Shown piece by piece: positions 10,677 to 18,192 of a DNA stretch of 64,000 nucleotides. The DNA is from Aliiroseovarius sp. M344. GTDB lineage: Bacteria > Pseudomonadota > Alphaproteobacteria > Rhodobacterales > Rhodobacteraceae. The DNA lies in the NCBI RefSeq assembly GCF_025140835.1, contig NZ_CP081153.1, positions 1,240,001 through 1,304,000 of the forward strand. Direction: 5' to 3'. The notes beneath the pieces were generated by a model. The model saw only the letters and a list, made by a program, of their open reading frames with translations. It was not told where the DNA came from and searched no databases. The first letter of the stretch is position 1; every line of letters starts with the position of its first letter. A program made the position numbers and the translations under genes.

Positions 10677-10723
10677 AGCGTTTCGAGAAAAACCTGACAC
10701 ACGGGTTTTTGGCGAAACGCTTT
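10675..10723. repeat. Long inverted repeat between convergent genes
   Basis: Arms of 20 bases (10675-10694 and 10704-10723) match at 18 positions, AAAGCGTTTCG...AAAAACC, with a 9-base loop. The left arm begins within the ldtR stop codon. It could act as a two-way transcription stop, though no long T-run follows. I have the impression that similar elements recur between genes of related genomes, but that was not checked. Confidence 0.8.
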
Positions 10724-10746
10724 AGGGTCGAGATAACGTATTTGCG

Positions 10747-11460
10747 TCAGTCCAGACGCGCATCAGAGACGACGACACCCATCAACTCGCGCAAAAGCTT
10801 CCGGGCCATAGCGTCTTCGTAATTCTTGAAATCGTCTGCGCGTTCGACAAACCGCCCGATGCCGTGAATGACCAGTTCTTCATAATAAGCCACAAGGTCG
10901 GTATCTGCGTCACCCGTGCCGATCACCAGCCCGTTGATCGTGATGTCGTTAAACCCGGACAAAAACCGCACATCCTGCGGGCGCGGGCCGGAGTTCGCGG
11001 GGCCGTCGCCCGAAATATCCAGCGTCCGCGACCAGCAGTCGCGGTTTGCCAACAGGCGCTGGCCGAAAATCAACGCCGCCCCCAGTCCCGTCGACGGGTC
11101 GGCTTTGATCCGCCCCGTCGCGCGCAACCGGTTTGCGATCGAGGTGACCACGGCGCGATCTGTGATCTGGACCCAGTCTTGCAACACCCGTTGATGGCTG
11201 GGACCGCTCCATTCGTATATCGCAAGCTCAACCGGGCGATCAGGCAGCGCGAGCAGCGCGCGCATGACATCTGTTTGCTCCAACGCTGCCGCCAGACCAT
11301 CAAGTTGCAGCCGATATTCGCCCTCGTCGACCGAGCCCGAGACATCCAGCCCCAAGGCCAAAGCCTGGCGGCATGTGTTGTCTGTCTGCGCAAGAAGGCA
11401 AGTGGACCAAAGACTGGCCACCACGCCCAACACCAAACATCCAACGCGCCGCAATTGCAT
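10747..11460 (-). CDS. DUF1194 protein, von Willebrand factor A-like, exported
   Basis: A protein of about 237 residues with an N-terminal signal peptide ending near CLLAQ. The mature part begins a VWA-type fold with the metal-ion-dependent adhesion motif DVSGSVD and a later ISGDGPANSGPRP loop, matching the DUF1194 family. The start at 11460 overlaps the stop of the upstream VOC gene (TGATG), indicating coupling; an in-frame start at 11493 is possible. The function of the family is not established; binding of a partner through a divalent metal is plausible. Confidence 0.85.
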   Translation of the reverse strand: MQLRRVGCLVLGVVASLWSTCLLAQTDNTCRQALALGLDVSGSVDEGEYRLQLDGLAAALEQTDVMRALLALPDRPVELAIYEWSGPSHQRVLQDWVQITDRAVVTSIANRLRATGRIKADPSTGLGAALIFGQRLLANRDCWSRTLDISGDGPANSGPRPQDVRFLSGFNDITINGLVIGTGDADTDLVAYYEELVIHGIGRFVERADDFKNYEDAMARKLLRELMGVVVSDARLD

Positions 11461-11888
11461 CACCAGTGACCTGTGTTTTCCATGCTGACCCATGGTTCGG
11501 CCGGGGCCAGAGCCTCGCCCGCCTGCAACAGCTCGACCGAGATATTGTCAGGCGAACGCACGAAAGCCATTCGGCCATCGCGCGGCGGGCGATTGATCAC
11601 CACGCCATTGTCCTGAAGATGCTGGCACATGTCATAGATATTCTCGACCTCATAGGCGAGATGCCCGAAATGGCGGCTGTCCGAGGGCAAGCCTTCGTCA
11701 CCATCCCAGTTATGGGTCAGTTCCACCGGACAGTCCGGCTGGCCGGGCGGGGCCATGAAGATCACCGAAAACCGCCCCTGTTCTGAATCCCTCTGACGGG
11801 TTTTCTCAAGCCCCAGAAGCGCGTAAAACCGCATGCTGTCTTCAAGGTTTTTAACGCGCACCATCGTGTGCAGGTATCGGACTTTCAT
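11460..11888 (-). CDS. gloA: VOC-family lactoylglutathione lyase (glyoxalase I)
   Basis: Predicted to convert the hemithioacetal of methylglyoxal and glutathione to S-lactoylglutathione. The 142-residue protein shows two vicinal-oxygen-chelate halves with candidate metal ligands in YLHTMVRV (His), CPVELTHNW (Glu), FGHLAYEV (His) and ISVELLQ (Glu), the H/E/H/E set of bacterial glyoxalase I. Its stop overlaps the DUF1194 start by one base. It could be a related VOC enzyme, but complete ligands favour glyoxalase. Confidence 0.88.
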   Translation of the reverse strand: MKVRYLHTMVRVKNLEDSMRFYALLGLEKTRQRDSEQGRFSVIFMAPPGQPDCPVELTHNWDGDEGLPSDSRHFGHLAYEVENIYDMCQHLQDNGVVINRPPRDGRMAFVRSPDNISVELLQAGEALAPAEPWVSMENTGHW

Positions 11889-12044
11889 CGGCGATCTCTC
11901 CGTATGTCTGATGGATTTTGCCGTCAGCCTAGCAGGTCAGACGCCCAAGAAAAGCGCAAACGCCGCGTCCACGTCATCTAGGTGTTTTGCCAATGGCCTC
12001 GACTATATATAGTGGCCGGGCAACCATGAGACGAGAGATTCGAC

Positions 12045-12953
12045 ATGCCCCTGAGCCCCGAGCAAATCCGCGAAATTGAAGAACAACGCAGCGCGCCGCA
12101 ATCCACCCTGCGGGCGGTCAGCCCGGGCATGGAAAAACACCTTTATACCGCCCATGAAGTGCTGGACCACGGGTTCGTGCGCGTCATCGACTATATGGGC
12201 GACGACGCCGCGATCTGTCAGGCCGCACGCGTCAGTTACGGCAAAGGCACAAAATCGGTGCAAAATGACGAAGGTCTTATCCGGTATCTGATGCGGCACT
12301 GGCACTCGACCCCGTTTGAGATGTGCGAAATCAAGCTGCATGTGAAGCTGCCCGTTTTCGTGGCCCGCCAGTGGATCCGCCACCGGACCGCGAATGTGAA
12401 CGAATATTCGGCGCGCTATTCGATCCTCGACCGCGAGTTCTATATCCCTGCGCCCGAACATGTCGCTGCGCAATCGGTGGTGAACAATCAGGGCAGGGGC
12501 GCTGCGCTGGAAGGCGCGGAGGCCGCGAAGGTTCTGGAAATCCTGAAGGCCGACAGCAACCGCGCCTATGATCACTATGAACAGATGATCAGTGACGAGG
12601 GCCAATTGGGCCTCGCGCGCGAACTGGCGCGGATGAACCTGCCCGCCAACATCTATACCCAATGGTACTGGAAAGTAGACCTGCACAACCTGTTCCACTT
12701 CCTGCGCCTGCGCGCCGACCACCACGCCCAATACGAAATCCGCGTCTATGCCGACGCGATCTGCAACATCGTCGCCGACTGGGTCCCCGCCGCCTATGGC
12801 GCGTTCGAGGATTACCGTCTTGGCGGCGCCAACCTCTCCGGTCGCGCCATGGATTGCGTGCGCCGCATGCTGAAAGGCGAAGAGGTCACGCAGGAGAATT
12901 CCGGCATGTCGAAAGGTGAGTGGAGGGAGTTTGAGGCGGAGTTGAATGGGTGA
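12045..12953 (+). CDS. thyX: FAD-dependent thymidylate synthase ThyX
   Basis: Makes dTMP from dUMP using methylenetetrahydrofolate, FAD and NADPH. The 302-residue protein contains the ThyX signature [15 protein letters not shown] (112-126), with the RHR and the serine of the motif intact. ThyX replaces the classical ThyA in many alphaproteobacteria; no thyA is in the window. The last eight bases overlap the start of the AT-rich ORF downstream. Confidence 0.96.
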   Translation: MPLSPEQIREIEEQRSAPQSTLRAVSPGMEKHLYTAHEVLDHGFVRVIDYMGDDAAICQAARVSYGKGTKSVQNDEGLIRYLMRHWHSTPFEMCEIKLHVKLPVFVARQWIRHRTANVNEYSARYSILDREFYIPAPEHVAAQSVVNNQGRGAALEGAEAAKVLEILKADSNRAYDHYEQMISDEGQLGLARELARMNLPANIYTQWYWKVDLHNLFHFLRLRADHHAQYEIRVYADAICNIVADWVPAAYGAFEDYRLGGANLSGRAMDCVRRMLKGEEVTQENSGMSKGEWREFEAELNG

Positions 12954-13680
12954 TCAAGCAGAAAGCAAGTTGTGCGTAGTTTGCGCTGATTCGATTCCAT
13001 CTCAGGCAATAAAATGCACTAGGTGTCAAAGCTACCAAAATTGGCGAAGGCATTTGTCAGTCGGCAATAGTTCTTTGGCACTTTTAGTCGCTCTGCTGGC
13101 GGTCATTGGTCCTGCTACGGAAGGTTTGAAGGACTTACTTGAGTGGCGACGGGAGGTATTACAGAAAGAGGTCGAGCTAGCCATCGCCAACTTTACGCCT
13201 AACGAAGCCTCGGTTTTGGTTTCTAACAAAACCGATCGTTCGATTGTCGCTGGCGCATTCCAATGTGCGCTTAAGCTTCCCCTAGATGGAGAGTTTAGTC
13301 TTAGTACTTTTGTAGAATCTGGCTACTCCAAATTTGACTGGCCGAAAAGTCATCAGACGATCGATTTTCTGGTATCCTATTCATCGCCAAAGATTGAACT
13401 GATAGCGGCTAATAGCGAGGCATACGTAGAGTATGTTAGTGACTTTGTTTCGCCACCACTTAGGTTTTCTGGAAACCCAGAAGACGAAGCAATGAGCTAT
13501 TGCTACTTGGAGGGAAAAAACAGTGCAAATAGCTTGGTGCCAAACGGGCTTCTACTTGAACCTTCTTACCTACTTTTTTTTGATGCATTAGAGTTGATTG
13601 AACGCGCTGACTTTCACGAAAGTCAGGCAGATGAAAAAGCGGATTGGATTTCTAAAATCGATAAGGCCAGAGGGAAATAG
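12946..13680 (+). CDS. Zinc-ribbon, single-pass membrane protein of unknown function (AT-rich)
   Basis: A 244-residue protein. Residues 10-27 form a CxxC-x10-CxxC zinc ribbon (C10, C13, C24, C27); residues of about 43-58 are one hydrophobic helix; then comes a charged helix and a beta-rich domain to about residue 200, probably on the far side of the membrane. Base composition and codon use (many TTT, AAA, ATA, TTA) are clearly more AT-rich than either neighbour, a sign of recent transfer. The start overlaps thyX by eight bases, so it may be co-translated with it. I do not recognise the C-terminal domain. A palindromic element follows directly. Confidence 0.78.
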   Translation: MGDQAESKLCVVCADSIPSQAIKCTRCQSYQNWRRHLSVGNSSLALLVALLAVIGPATEGLKDLLEWRREVLQKEVELAIANFTPNEASVLVSNKTDRSIVAGAFQCALKLPLDGEFSLSTFVESGYSKFDWPKSHQTIDFLVSYSSPKIELIAANSEAYVEYVSDFVSPPLRFSGNPEDEAMSYCYLEGKNSANSLVPNGLLLEPSYLLFFDALELIERADFHESQADEKADWISKIDKARGK

Positions 13681-13728
13681 ACCGTTTTCTTCGTTGAAAA
13701 CTTGGTTGACTGGTTTTCTGACATGATC

Positions 13729-13831
13729 GCCCGTGCCACGCACGGGCAGCGCCCGACCCTCTCCGTCGTGCCGGAGGCACGCCTTCGGCGTGACAGGGCG
13801 CTTCGTACCCACCCAGGGTCAGGCGCTGCCC
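13729..13831. repeat. Nested palindromic intergenic element
   Basis: Outer arms GGGCAGCGCCCGACCCT (13744-13760) and AGGGTCAGGCGCTGCCC (13815-13831) are complementary at 16 of 17 positions. Inside lie CGTGCC/GGCACG and ACGCC/GGCGT hairpins, and just outside on the left is a perfect 8-bp hairpin, GCCCGTGC-CAC-GCACGGGC (13729-13747). It resembles a REP/BIME-like element. It lies between the AT-rich ORF and the cold-shock terminator. Confidence 0.75.
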
Positions 13832-13865
13832 AACGCAATTTTTGCGCGCCCTAACCACTCCTCCA

Positions 13866-13900
13866 AACAAAAACCCCGCCGAGTTTTCACTCTGCGGGGC
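13866..13900 (-). terminator. Terminator after cold-shock gene
   Basis: Read on the minus strand, GCCCCGC pairs with GCGGGG, with an inner ACTC/GAGT helix, followed by TTTTTG TTT. Confidence 0.85.
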
Positions 13901-13926
13901 TTCTCATTTCCAGTGATCAAACCCGA

Positions 13927-14145
13927 TCAGCTGACCAGTTCAAGGTCCACGGCGGATGAACGCCCGTCGCGGCCCTCTTGCAGGTCAAAGCGGACTTTTT
14001 GGTTGTCGGCAAGCCCTGTCAGGCCCGAGCGTTCGACCGCAGAGATGTGCACAAACACATCGTTGCCGCCACCATCGGGCGCGATGAAGCCGAAGCCTTT
14101 TGTGGTGTTGAACCATTTTACGGTGCCGGTTTGTTTGTCGGCCAT
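13927..14145 (-). CDS. cspA: Cold-shock domain protein
   Basis: A 72-residue single cold-shock domain, an RNA/ssDNA chaperone. RNP1 is KGFGFIAPD and RNP2 is VFVHISAVE. AAGGAGAG precedes the start. The 257 bases between this gene and the divergent ArsC-like gene are not obviously coding and probably contain both promoters and, for the cold-shock gene, a long untranslated leader. A terminator follows. It could be any of several paralogous csp genes, so the letter in the symbol is nominal. Confidence 0.93.
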   Translation of the reverse strand: MADKQTGTVKWFNTTKGFGFIAPDGGGNDVFVHISAVERSGLTGLADNQKVRFDLQEGRDGRSSAVDLELVS

Positions 14146-14402
14146 GTCCGTCTCTCCTTACGTCATGTCCCTGCGGCGTGCAGGGTCTTCAAGTGCAGTC
14201 AGGTATCGTCCGACTGCTTGGAAAGAGGCGGTAGATAGGTCTGTCTTACAGGTTAAGATTTGGCCGTTATATAAGGAAATGCAAGAGATTCGTGAAAACG
14301 GGCGCGTTATTGACATCAATTTACGATCTTTCATCTTACCCCGGATCGGGTCATAACGGGCGCGGACTATCCGGTCGGATGGGCTGTCAGTTGGGGGATG
14401 AA

Positions 14403-14738
14403 ATGCGCGTTTGGGGACTGAAAAACTGTGACACATGCCGCAAGGCCGTGAAGGCGCTAGAGGTGGCAGGCCTCGCGTTTGATTACGTCGATGTGCGGGC
14501 TGATGGGGTCGATCCGGGCGATCTGGCGCGGTTCCATGCGGCCTTTGGCGAGGCGCTGGTCAACAAACGCTCGACCACGTGGCGTGGGTTGTCCGAGGCG
14601 GATCGCGCTGGCGATCCTATTGATTTACTGTCGAAAAACCCAACCCTGATGAAGCGCCCGGTGATCGAAGACGGCACCAGGTTGACGTCGGGTTGGGACA
14701 CAAAAACACGCGATAACTGGTTGGAGTGCGCGGACTAA
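14403..14738 (+). CDS. ArsC/Spx-like reductase (YffB type)
   Basis: A 111-residue thioredoxin-fold protein. The N-terminal redox loop is KNCDTCRKA; the CxxC places it with the ArsC-like, YffB-type group rather than with true arsenate reductases. ATG 14403 follows GGGGGATGA; longer frames start in the divergent promoter region. No ars genes are nearby, so arsenate reduction is not supported; a glutathione-dependent thiol reductase role is more likely. Confidence 0.87.
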   Translation: MRVWGLKNCDTCRKAVKALEVAGLAFDYVDVRADGVDPGDLARFHAAFGEALVNKRSTTWRGLSEADRAGDPIDLLSKNPTLMKRPVIEDGTRLTSGWDTKTRDNWLECAD

Positions 14739-14772
14739 GCGCCTATCTGTTCGGAAAGTAGGAGGTATCTGC

Positions 14773-15129
14773 ATGCGCAACGCTGCATTGGTTTTAGGGA
14801 TTATCGCCGGAATATGGGGCATGATCGTTGGGTTTTTCGGATATGGGTATACCGAAGTGATCGACCGGATTGGCGAATTGCCCGATCTGGCCGAACAGGT
14901 GGACCATCCGGGGCGTATCCGCGCCTTCGCTCTGGTCGCACCGGTTTTGGCGCTGGCCGGGGGCGCGATGGCACGCTCGGCGGCGCAGATCGGGGGCATT
15001 TTGCTGCTTTTATCCGCCGCGGGCATGTATTTCGCCTTCGGATATGGCGTGTTTACCATGTTTCCGATCGCGCTGGCTGGTCTGGGTGGATTGCTGGCGC
15101 TGTTCGCGGTCAAGCCCGACCCGCACTAG
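14773..15129 (+). CDS. Small integral membrane protein, unknown
   Basis: A 118-residue protein with about four hydrophobic helices (residues 4-24, 50-68, 71-90, 93-112) and a charged loop of about residues 27-48. AGGAGG lies just before the start, indicating good translation. It is 34 bases after the ArsC-like gene and probably in one transcript with it. It converges with doxX, 14 bases away. No function recognised. Confidence 0.75.
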   Translation: MRNAALVLGIIAGIWGMIVGFFGYGYTEVIDRIGELPDLAEQVDHPGRIRAFALVAPVLALAGGAMARSAAQIGGILLLLSAAGMYFAFGYGVFTMFPIALAGLGGLLALFAVKPDPH

Positions 15130-15143
15130 CGGGCACGCAGGCC

Positions 15144-15692
15144 CTAGCGGATTTTCAAGAGCCGGTCGATGGACAGCGGCCCCGCGCCTTTCAGCACCAA
15201 GGTCACCAGTACGACCATCCAGAACAGCCGCTGATCCAGGATCACGGCATCAGGGATGCGATCAAACCATGCGCCCAGCGTTTCGGGCTGTTCGATCCCG
15301 CCGTGGCCATAAAGGTCGGTCAGGCTTTGCACGATGACAAAGCCGATCATCCCCAGCGCGGCCAATCGTGTCAGCAACCCGATGGTGATTAGAAGCGGCA
15401 GGATGAACTCAGCCAAGGTGCCAGCGACGACCACGGCCCAGTGGAACATGCCCAGCTGGCCGACGTCATAAGATGCGGCCTCCATCGCCTTTGGGAAAAT
15501 CTGTGCATAGGCGCCAAGGCTCGGCTGGAAAATGCCAAGCAGGCCGTCGCCGGTTTTGGTCAAGGCCGAAGCCCAGAAATATCCCAAAAGGGTTGCGGCA
15601 AAGGTGAAGCGGGCCAGTGTTGGCAGGGTGAACGGGGACATCCGCTCGGCCAAATTTACCAGCGGGTTGTACAAGTTAGCCAGGGCGCGCAT
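15144..15692 (-). CDS. doxX: DoxX-family membrane protein of the bufferin operon
   Basis: A 182-residue inner-membrane protein with about four hydrophobic helices; the DoxX fold is clear in LARFTFAATLLGYFWASAL and the later LAEFILPLLITIGLLTRLAAL. DoxX proteins often accompany bufferin genes, perhaps in redox control or quinone contact; the exact role is unproven. AAGGAA sits seven bases before the start. It is the last gene of the bufA-bufB-bufC-doxX run, 21 bases after bufC. No clear terminator is seen in the 14 bases before the convergent gene. Confidence 0.88.
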   Translation of the reverse strand: MRALANLYNPLVNLAERMSPFTLPTLARFTFAATLLGYFWASALTKTGDGLLGIFQPSLGAYAQIFPKAMEAASYDVGQLGMFHWAVVVAGTLAEFILPLLITIGLLTRLAALGMIGFVIVQSLTDLYGHGGIEQPETLGAWFDRIPDAVILDQRLFWMVVLVTLVLKGAGPLSIDRLLKIR

Positions 15693-15713
15693 GGCGGGTT
15701 CCTTCCAAAATTC

Positions 15714-16502
15714 TTAGTCTGGTTTGTCGATGCCGGTTATGGCTTGGGTCGAAATCATGACGCCCAAAGTGGTTGTCAGATCAAAGTCGGGGGCATCCGC
15801 AGTGGCCAGGCCAAGCGCGGTCCCAAAGCTGCGCCCTTTGATCAGCGAGCTGACGAAACGCGCGCCACCTTCCGGCAGACGCTCGGCGACAGGGTCGAAC
15901 CCAACACGGCAAATCAGAATGTTCTCGCCGCCGCCTTTCGGTTGCGGGCCGTCTTTCATGTTGAAATCCCAAATGGCTTTCGCTGGCCATTTGGTCACCA
16001 AGACCTCGCAGGCTGGTGACATAATCAGCCGCGTTGCCATCAAGGCGCGGTGATCCAACTGGGTCAATTCATCAGGATTGATCGGCGTTCCATCGCCCGC
16101 GTGATAGGCGCGGCGCAGTGCCAGTTCCAGACGCGCCACATCGGGCAGGTATTTCAGATGAAGCGTGCCGGGGAAACTTTCCAAGAACCCCGGAAGGGCC
16201 GCGCCGTAATGCATCATCAACGGTGACGCAGGCGGATGGATGCGCAGGTAAACCTTTGCCATCTCGCGGAAAAAATCGTCACCCACGAGTTTTGCAAGAA
16301 CCGGGAATCCCGTCAGCATCGCCTCTGACAGACCATGCGCCACATTGTTTCGATAGACAGAAAAGCGCTTGGTCGCTTGCTGCCCGTCGGGATTTGTCAG
16401 CCCCTCGGGCACGGCTTGCTGGGGATCAAGCAGGGCCTTGCGGAAATCAGTTTGCGTTACAGTCACGCCGCTTGCCCGGGAAAGAGTTTCGCTCTGGCTC
16501 AT
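15714..16502 (-). CDS. bufC: BufC-like partner protein (DUF2063, HvfC/BufC N-terminal domain)
   Basis: A 262-residue protein in which the N-terminal DUF2063 domain, often labelled DNA-binding, is recognisable from FRKALLDPQQAVPEG and the RFSVYRNNVAHGLSEAM segment. In multinuclear iron oxygenase (MNIO) systems this partner binds the precursor peptide and presents it to BufB, so a recognition role is more likely than DNA binding. The start at 16502 overlaps the bufB stop by four bases (ATGA), as expected for subunits of one enzyme. A longer frame to 16577 lies within bufB and is rejected. Confidence 0.9.
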   Translation of the reverse strand: MSQSETLSRASGVTVTQTDFRKALLDPQQAVPEGLTNPDGQQATKRFSVYRNNVAHGLSEAMLTGFPVLAKLVGDDFFREMAKVYLRIHPPASPLMMHYGAALPGFLESFPGTLHLKYLPDVARLELALRRAYHAGDGTPINPDELTQLDHRALMATRLIMSPACEVLVTKWPAKAIWDFNMKDGPQPKGGGENILICRVGFDPVAERLPEGGARFVSSLIKGRSFGTALGLATADAPDFDLTTTLGVMISTQAITGIDKPD

Positions 16503-17368
16503 GCGGGCACCTTTGCGGCGATTGCCGGTTCCATGTGGCGTGTCGCGCGGGCGGCCTCGGCTTCTAAAATATCCCACTCCGGCACGTCATTGTCCCATTC
16601 AACAAGGGCAGGGCGTGCGCCTGCACGGGCGACTACGTGGTCAAACAAAGTCCAAACCGGTTCATCCACCGGTGTGCCGTGGCTGTCGATCAGAAGCTTG
16701 CGCCCCAACTCGTCCGCGTCCTCATCATGACCGGCAAGGTGAAATTCCTCAACTAATTCAAGTGGGTAGGCGTCGATATAGGCGCGCGGATCAAATTCGA
16801 GGTTCGTTGCAGAAACGAAGACGTTGTTCACGTCCAGCAACAATCCGCACCCCGTGCGCCGGGCAACTTCGCGTAGAAAATCCGGTTCGGACCACGTGCT
16901 TTCCGCGAAGGCCAGATAGGATGATGGGTTTTCAAGCAGCATCTTGCGCCCTAGATTTTCCTGCACCTCGTTGATATGCGCGGTGATCCGGGCAATCGTT
17001 TGTGTTGTGTATGGCAGCGGCAGAAGGTCGTTCAGAAACGCTCCGTCATGGGTCGACCACGCCAGGTGTTCGGAAAACTTCGCGGGGTTCAACCAATCGA
17101 CAAGCTTGCGCAGCCGCGCCAGATGTTCGGGGTCCAGTCGGGTTTCGCCGCCAATCGACAGGCCAACACCGTGAACAGAAATCGGGAAACGTTCGGCAAG
17201 GTGGCGCAGTTGCGCCATCGGGCGCCCACCATCGCCCATGAAATTTTCGGCATGGATTTCGAGCCAGCGGACCGAGCCGGGATCGTCCATCAGGGCAGCG
17301 AAATGCTGGGGTTTGTAACCGACACCTGCGCCAATGGGCAGCGTATTGTCATGAGCAATATCAATCAT
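16499..17368 (-). CDS. bufB: BufB multinuclear iron oxygenase (DUF692/MNIO)
   Basis: A TIM-barrel iron enzyme that modifies cysteines of the bufA peptide. GGAG lies six bases before the ATG at 17368; an upstream ATG at 17380 has no Shine-Dalgarno, so the shorter form (289 residues) is preferred. Candidate iron ligands or conserved polar sites, numbered from this start, are H66 (ISVHGVG), E100-H101 (SEHLAWS), E146 (LLENPSS), D179-N181 (LLDVNN), H210/H214 (FHLAGH), D228-H230 (DSHG) and E236. The set fits functional MNIO enzymes such as MbnB and BufB. It is coupled to bufC by a four-base overlap. Confidence 0.92.
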   Translation of the reverse strand: MIDIAHDNTLPIGAGVGYKPQHFAALMDDPGSVRWLEIHAENFMGDGGRPMAQLRHLAERFPISVHGVGLSIGGETRLDPEHLARLRKLVDWLNPAKFSEHLAWSTHDGAFLNDLLPLPYTTQTIARITAHINEVQENLGRKMLLENPSSYLAFAESTWSEPDFLREVARRTGCGLLLDVNNVFVSATNLEFDPRAYIDAYPLELVEEFHLAGHDEDADELGRKLLIDSHGTPVDEPVWTLFDHVVARAGARPALVEWDNDVPEWDILEAEAARATRHMEPAIAAKVPA

Positions 17369-17482
17369 CGAAAGCTCCATCAGAGTGTCGGATCAAAAGG
17401 TGTCTCTAGCATAAAAGGCACCCCTGTCGGGCGCGCAAAGGCTCTGGCCGGGCGGTCCGGCCAGAGCAATTTGTAACCGGAC

Positions 17483-17788
17483 TTAGCTGGCAGGCAGGTT
17501 GGTTTCCAGCGCTTCCAGCGAACCTTTCAGCATCATGCCTTCAGCGTCGGTGACTTCCATGGTCTCGCACGAACCAGCGGGAACCAGCTTCCATGCGTTG
17601 CCTTGGTAATCGACGGTCGAGGTGCCGGCGCAAGTTGTGCCGGGTCCAGCAGCGCAATCATTCTGACCAGCCAGCGAAACACCAAAGCACTTTTCCTGCT
17701 CGCCATCAGCGAAAGCAGGGACAGCGCTTGCAGCGACAGCAGCAGAGACGGCACCAAGAACGGCTACGGTTTTCATGTTATTCGACAT
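17483..17788 (-). CDS. bufA: BufA bufferin precursor (DUF2282)
   Basis: A 101-residue precursor of a ribosomally made, post-translationally modified metal-buffering peptide. Residues 1-27 are a Sec signal peptide (likely cleavage after AFA27). The mature part has four cysteines: C34 (EKCFG), C45 (QNDCAAG), C53 (TTCAGTS) and C74 (GSCETM), with the [13 protein letters not shown] and [14 protein letters not shown] signatures of DUF2282. BufB is expected to convert some cysteines to copper-binding heterocycles before export. AGGA lies six bases before the start. It begins the operon, with 114 bases to bufB. The affinity metal is inferred from the family. Confidence 0.9.
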   Translation of the reverse strand: MSNNMKTVAVLGAVSAAVAASAVPAFADGEQEKCFGVSLAGQNDCAAGPGTTCAGTSTVDYQGNAWKLVPAGSCETMEVTDAEGMMLKGSLEALETNLPAS

Positions 17789-18148
17789 CGAGTTTCCTTT
17801 CGGGTTTTATTCGCACCGCTCTGAGGCGGTATGGAAAAGGTAATCGGTGTTGTGCTGATCGCTCCATTCACGAAAGCGTAATTCACGGCCCCGTTAGCAC
17901 GTGTGAGTATTTGGGTCAGGGACATTTGCTTTGCCGATGTGCCATTTGACACCGTGAAAGCTTCTTTTTTAAAAGGGTTTTTAACCGTTACGCGGATTGC
18001 AGGCTGGAAATAAATGTTCCAACGCGCGAGAAATTGCCTTCGAAAATTTCAAAACAATCGCCAGATGCTTGGTTTTTGTTACAGGTTTCCGGGCTTTTCA
18101 GAGCGCGGGTCAGAGTGTTTGCACGCACTTGTAACATGAAATTAAACG
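17789..18148. other. Intergenic region upstream of bufA, before the thrS terminator
   Basis: About 360 bases without a convincing gene. It should contain the bufA promoter, read on the minus strand. A short inverted repeat, ACCGC-TCTGAG-GCGGT (17815-17830), sits in the bufA leader. The stretch 17960-18130 is AT-rich. No sigma/anti-sigma gene pair, which accompanies some bufferin operons, is present here or beyond, since thrS follows directly. Confidence 0.5.
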
Positions 18149-18176
18149 AAAAACCCCCACACAAGGCGGGGGTTTC
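18149..18176 (-). terminator. Terminator after thrS
   Basis: On the minus strand, AAACCCCCGCC pairs with the complementary GGGGGTTT and is followed by TTTTTCG. Confidence 0.88.
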
Positions 18177-18192
18177 TGGGTCTGCAGCGGAT

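Noticed and set aside
14403..14738. Arsenate reductase of an ars operon
   Set aside because: No ars genes nearby and the CxxC motif fits the YffB-like group, so arsenic resistance is not supported.
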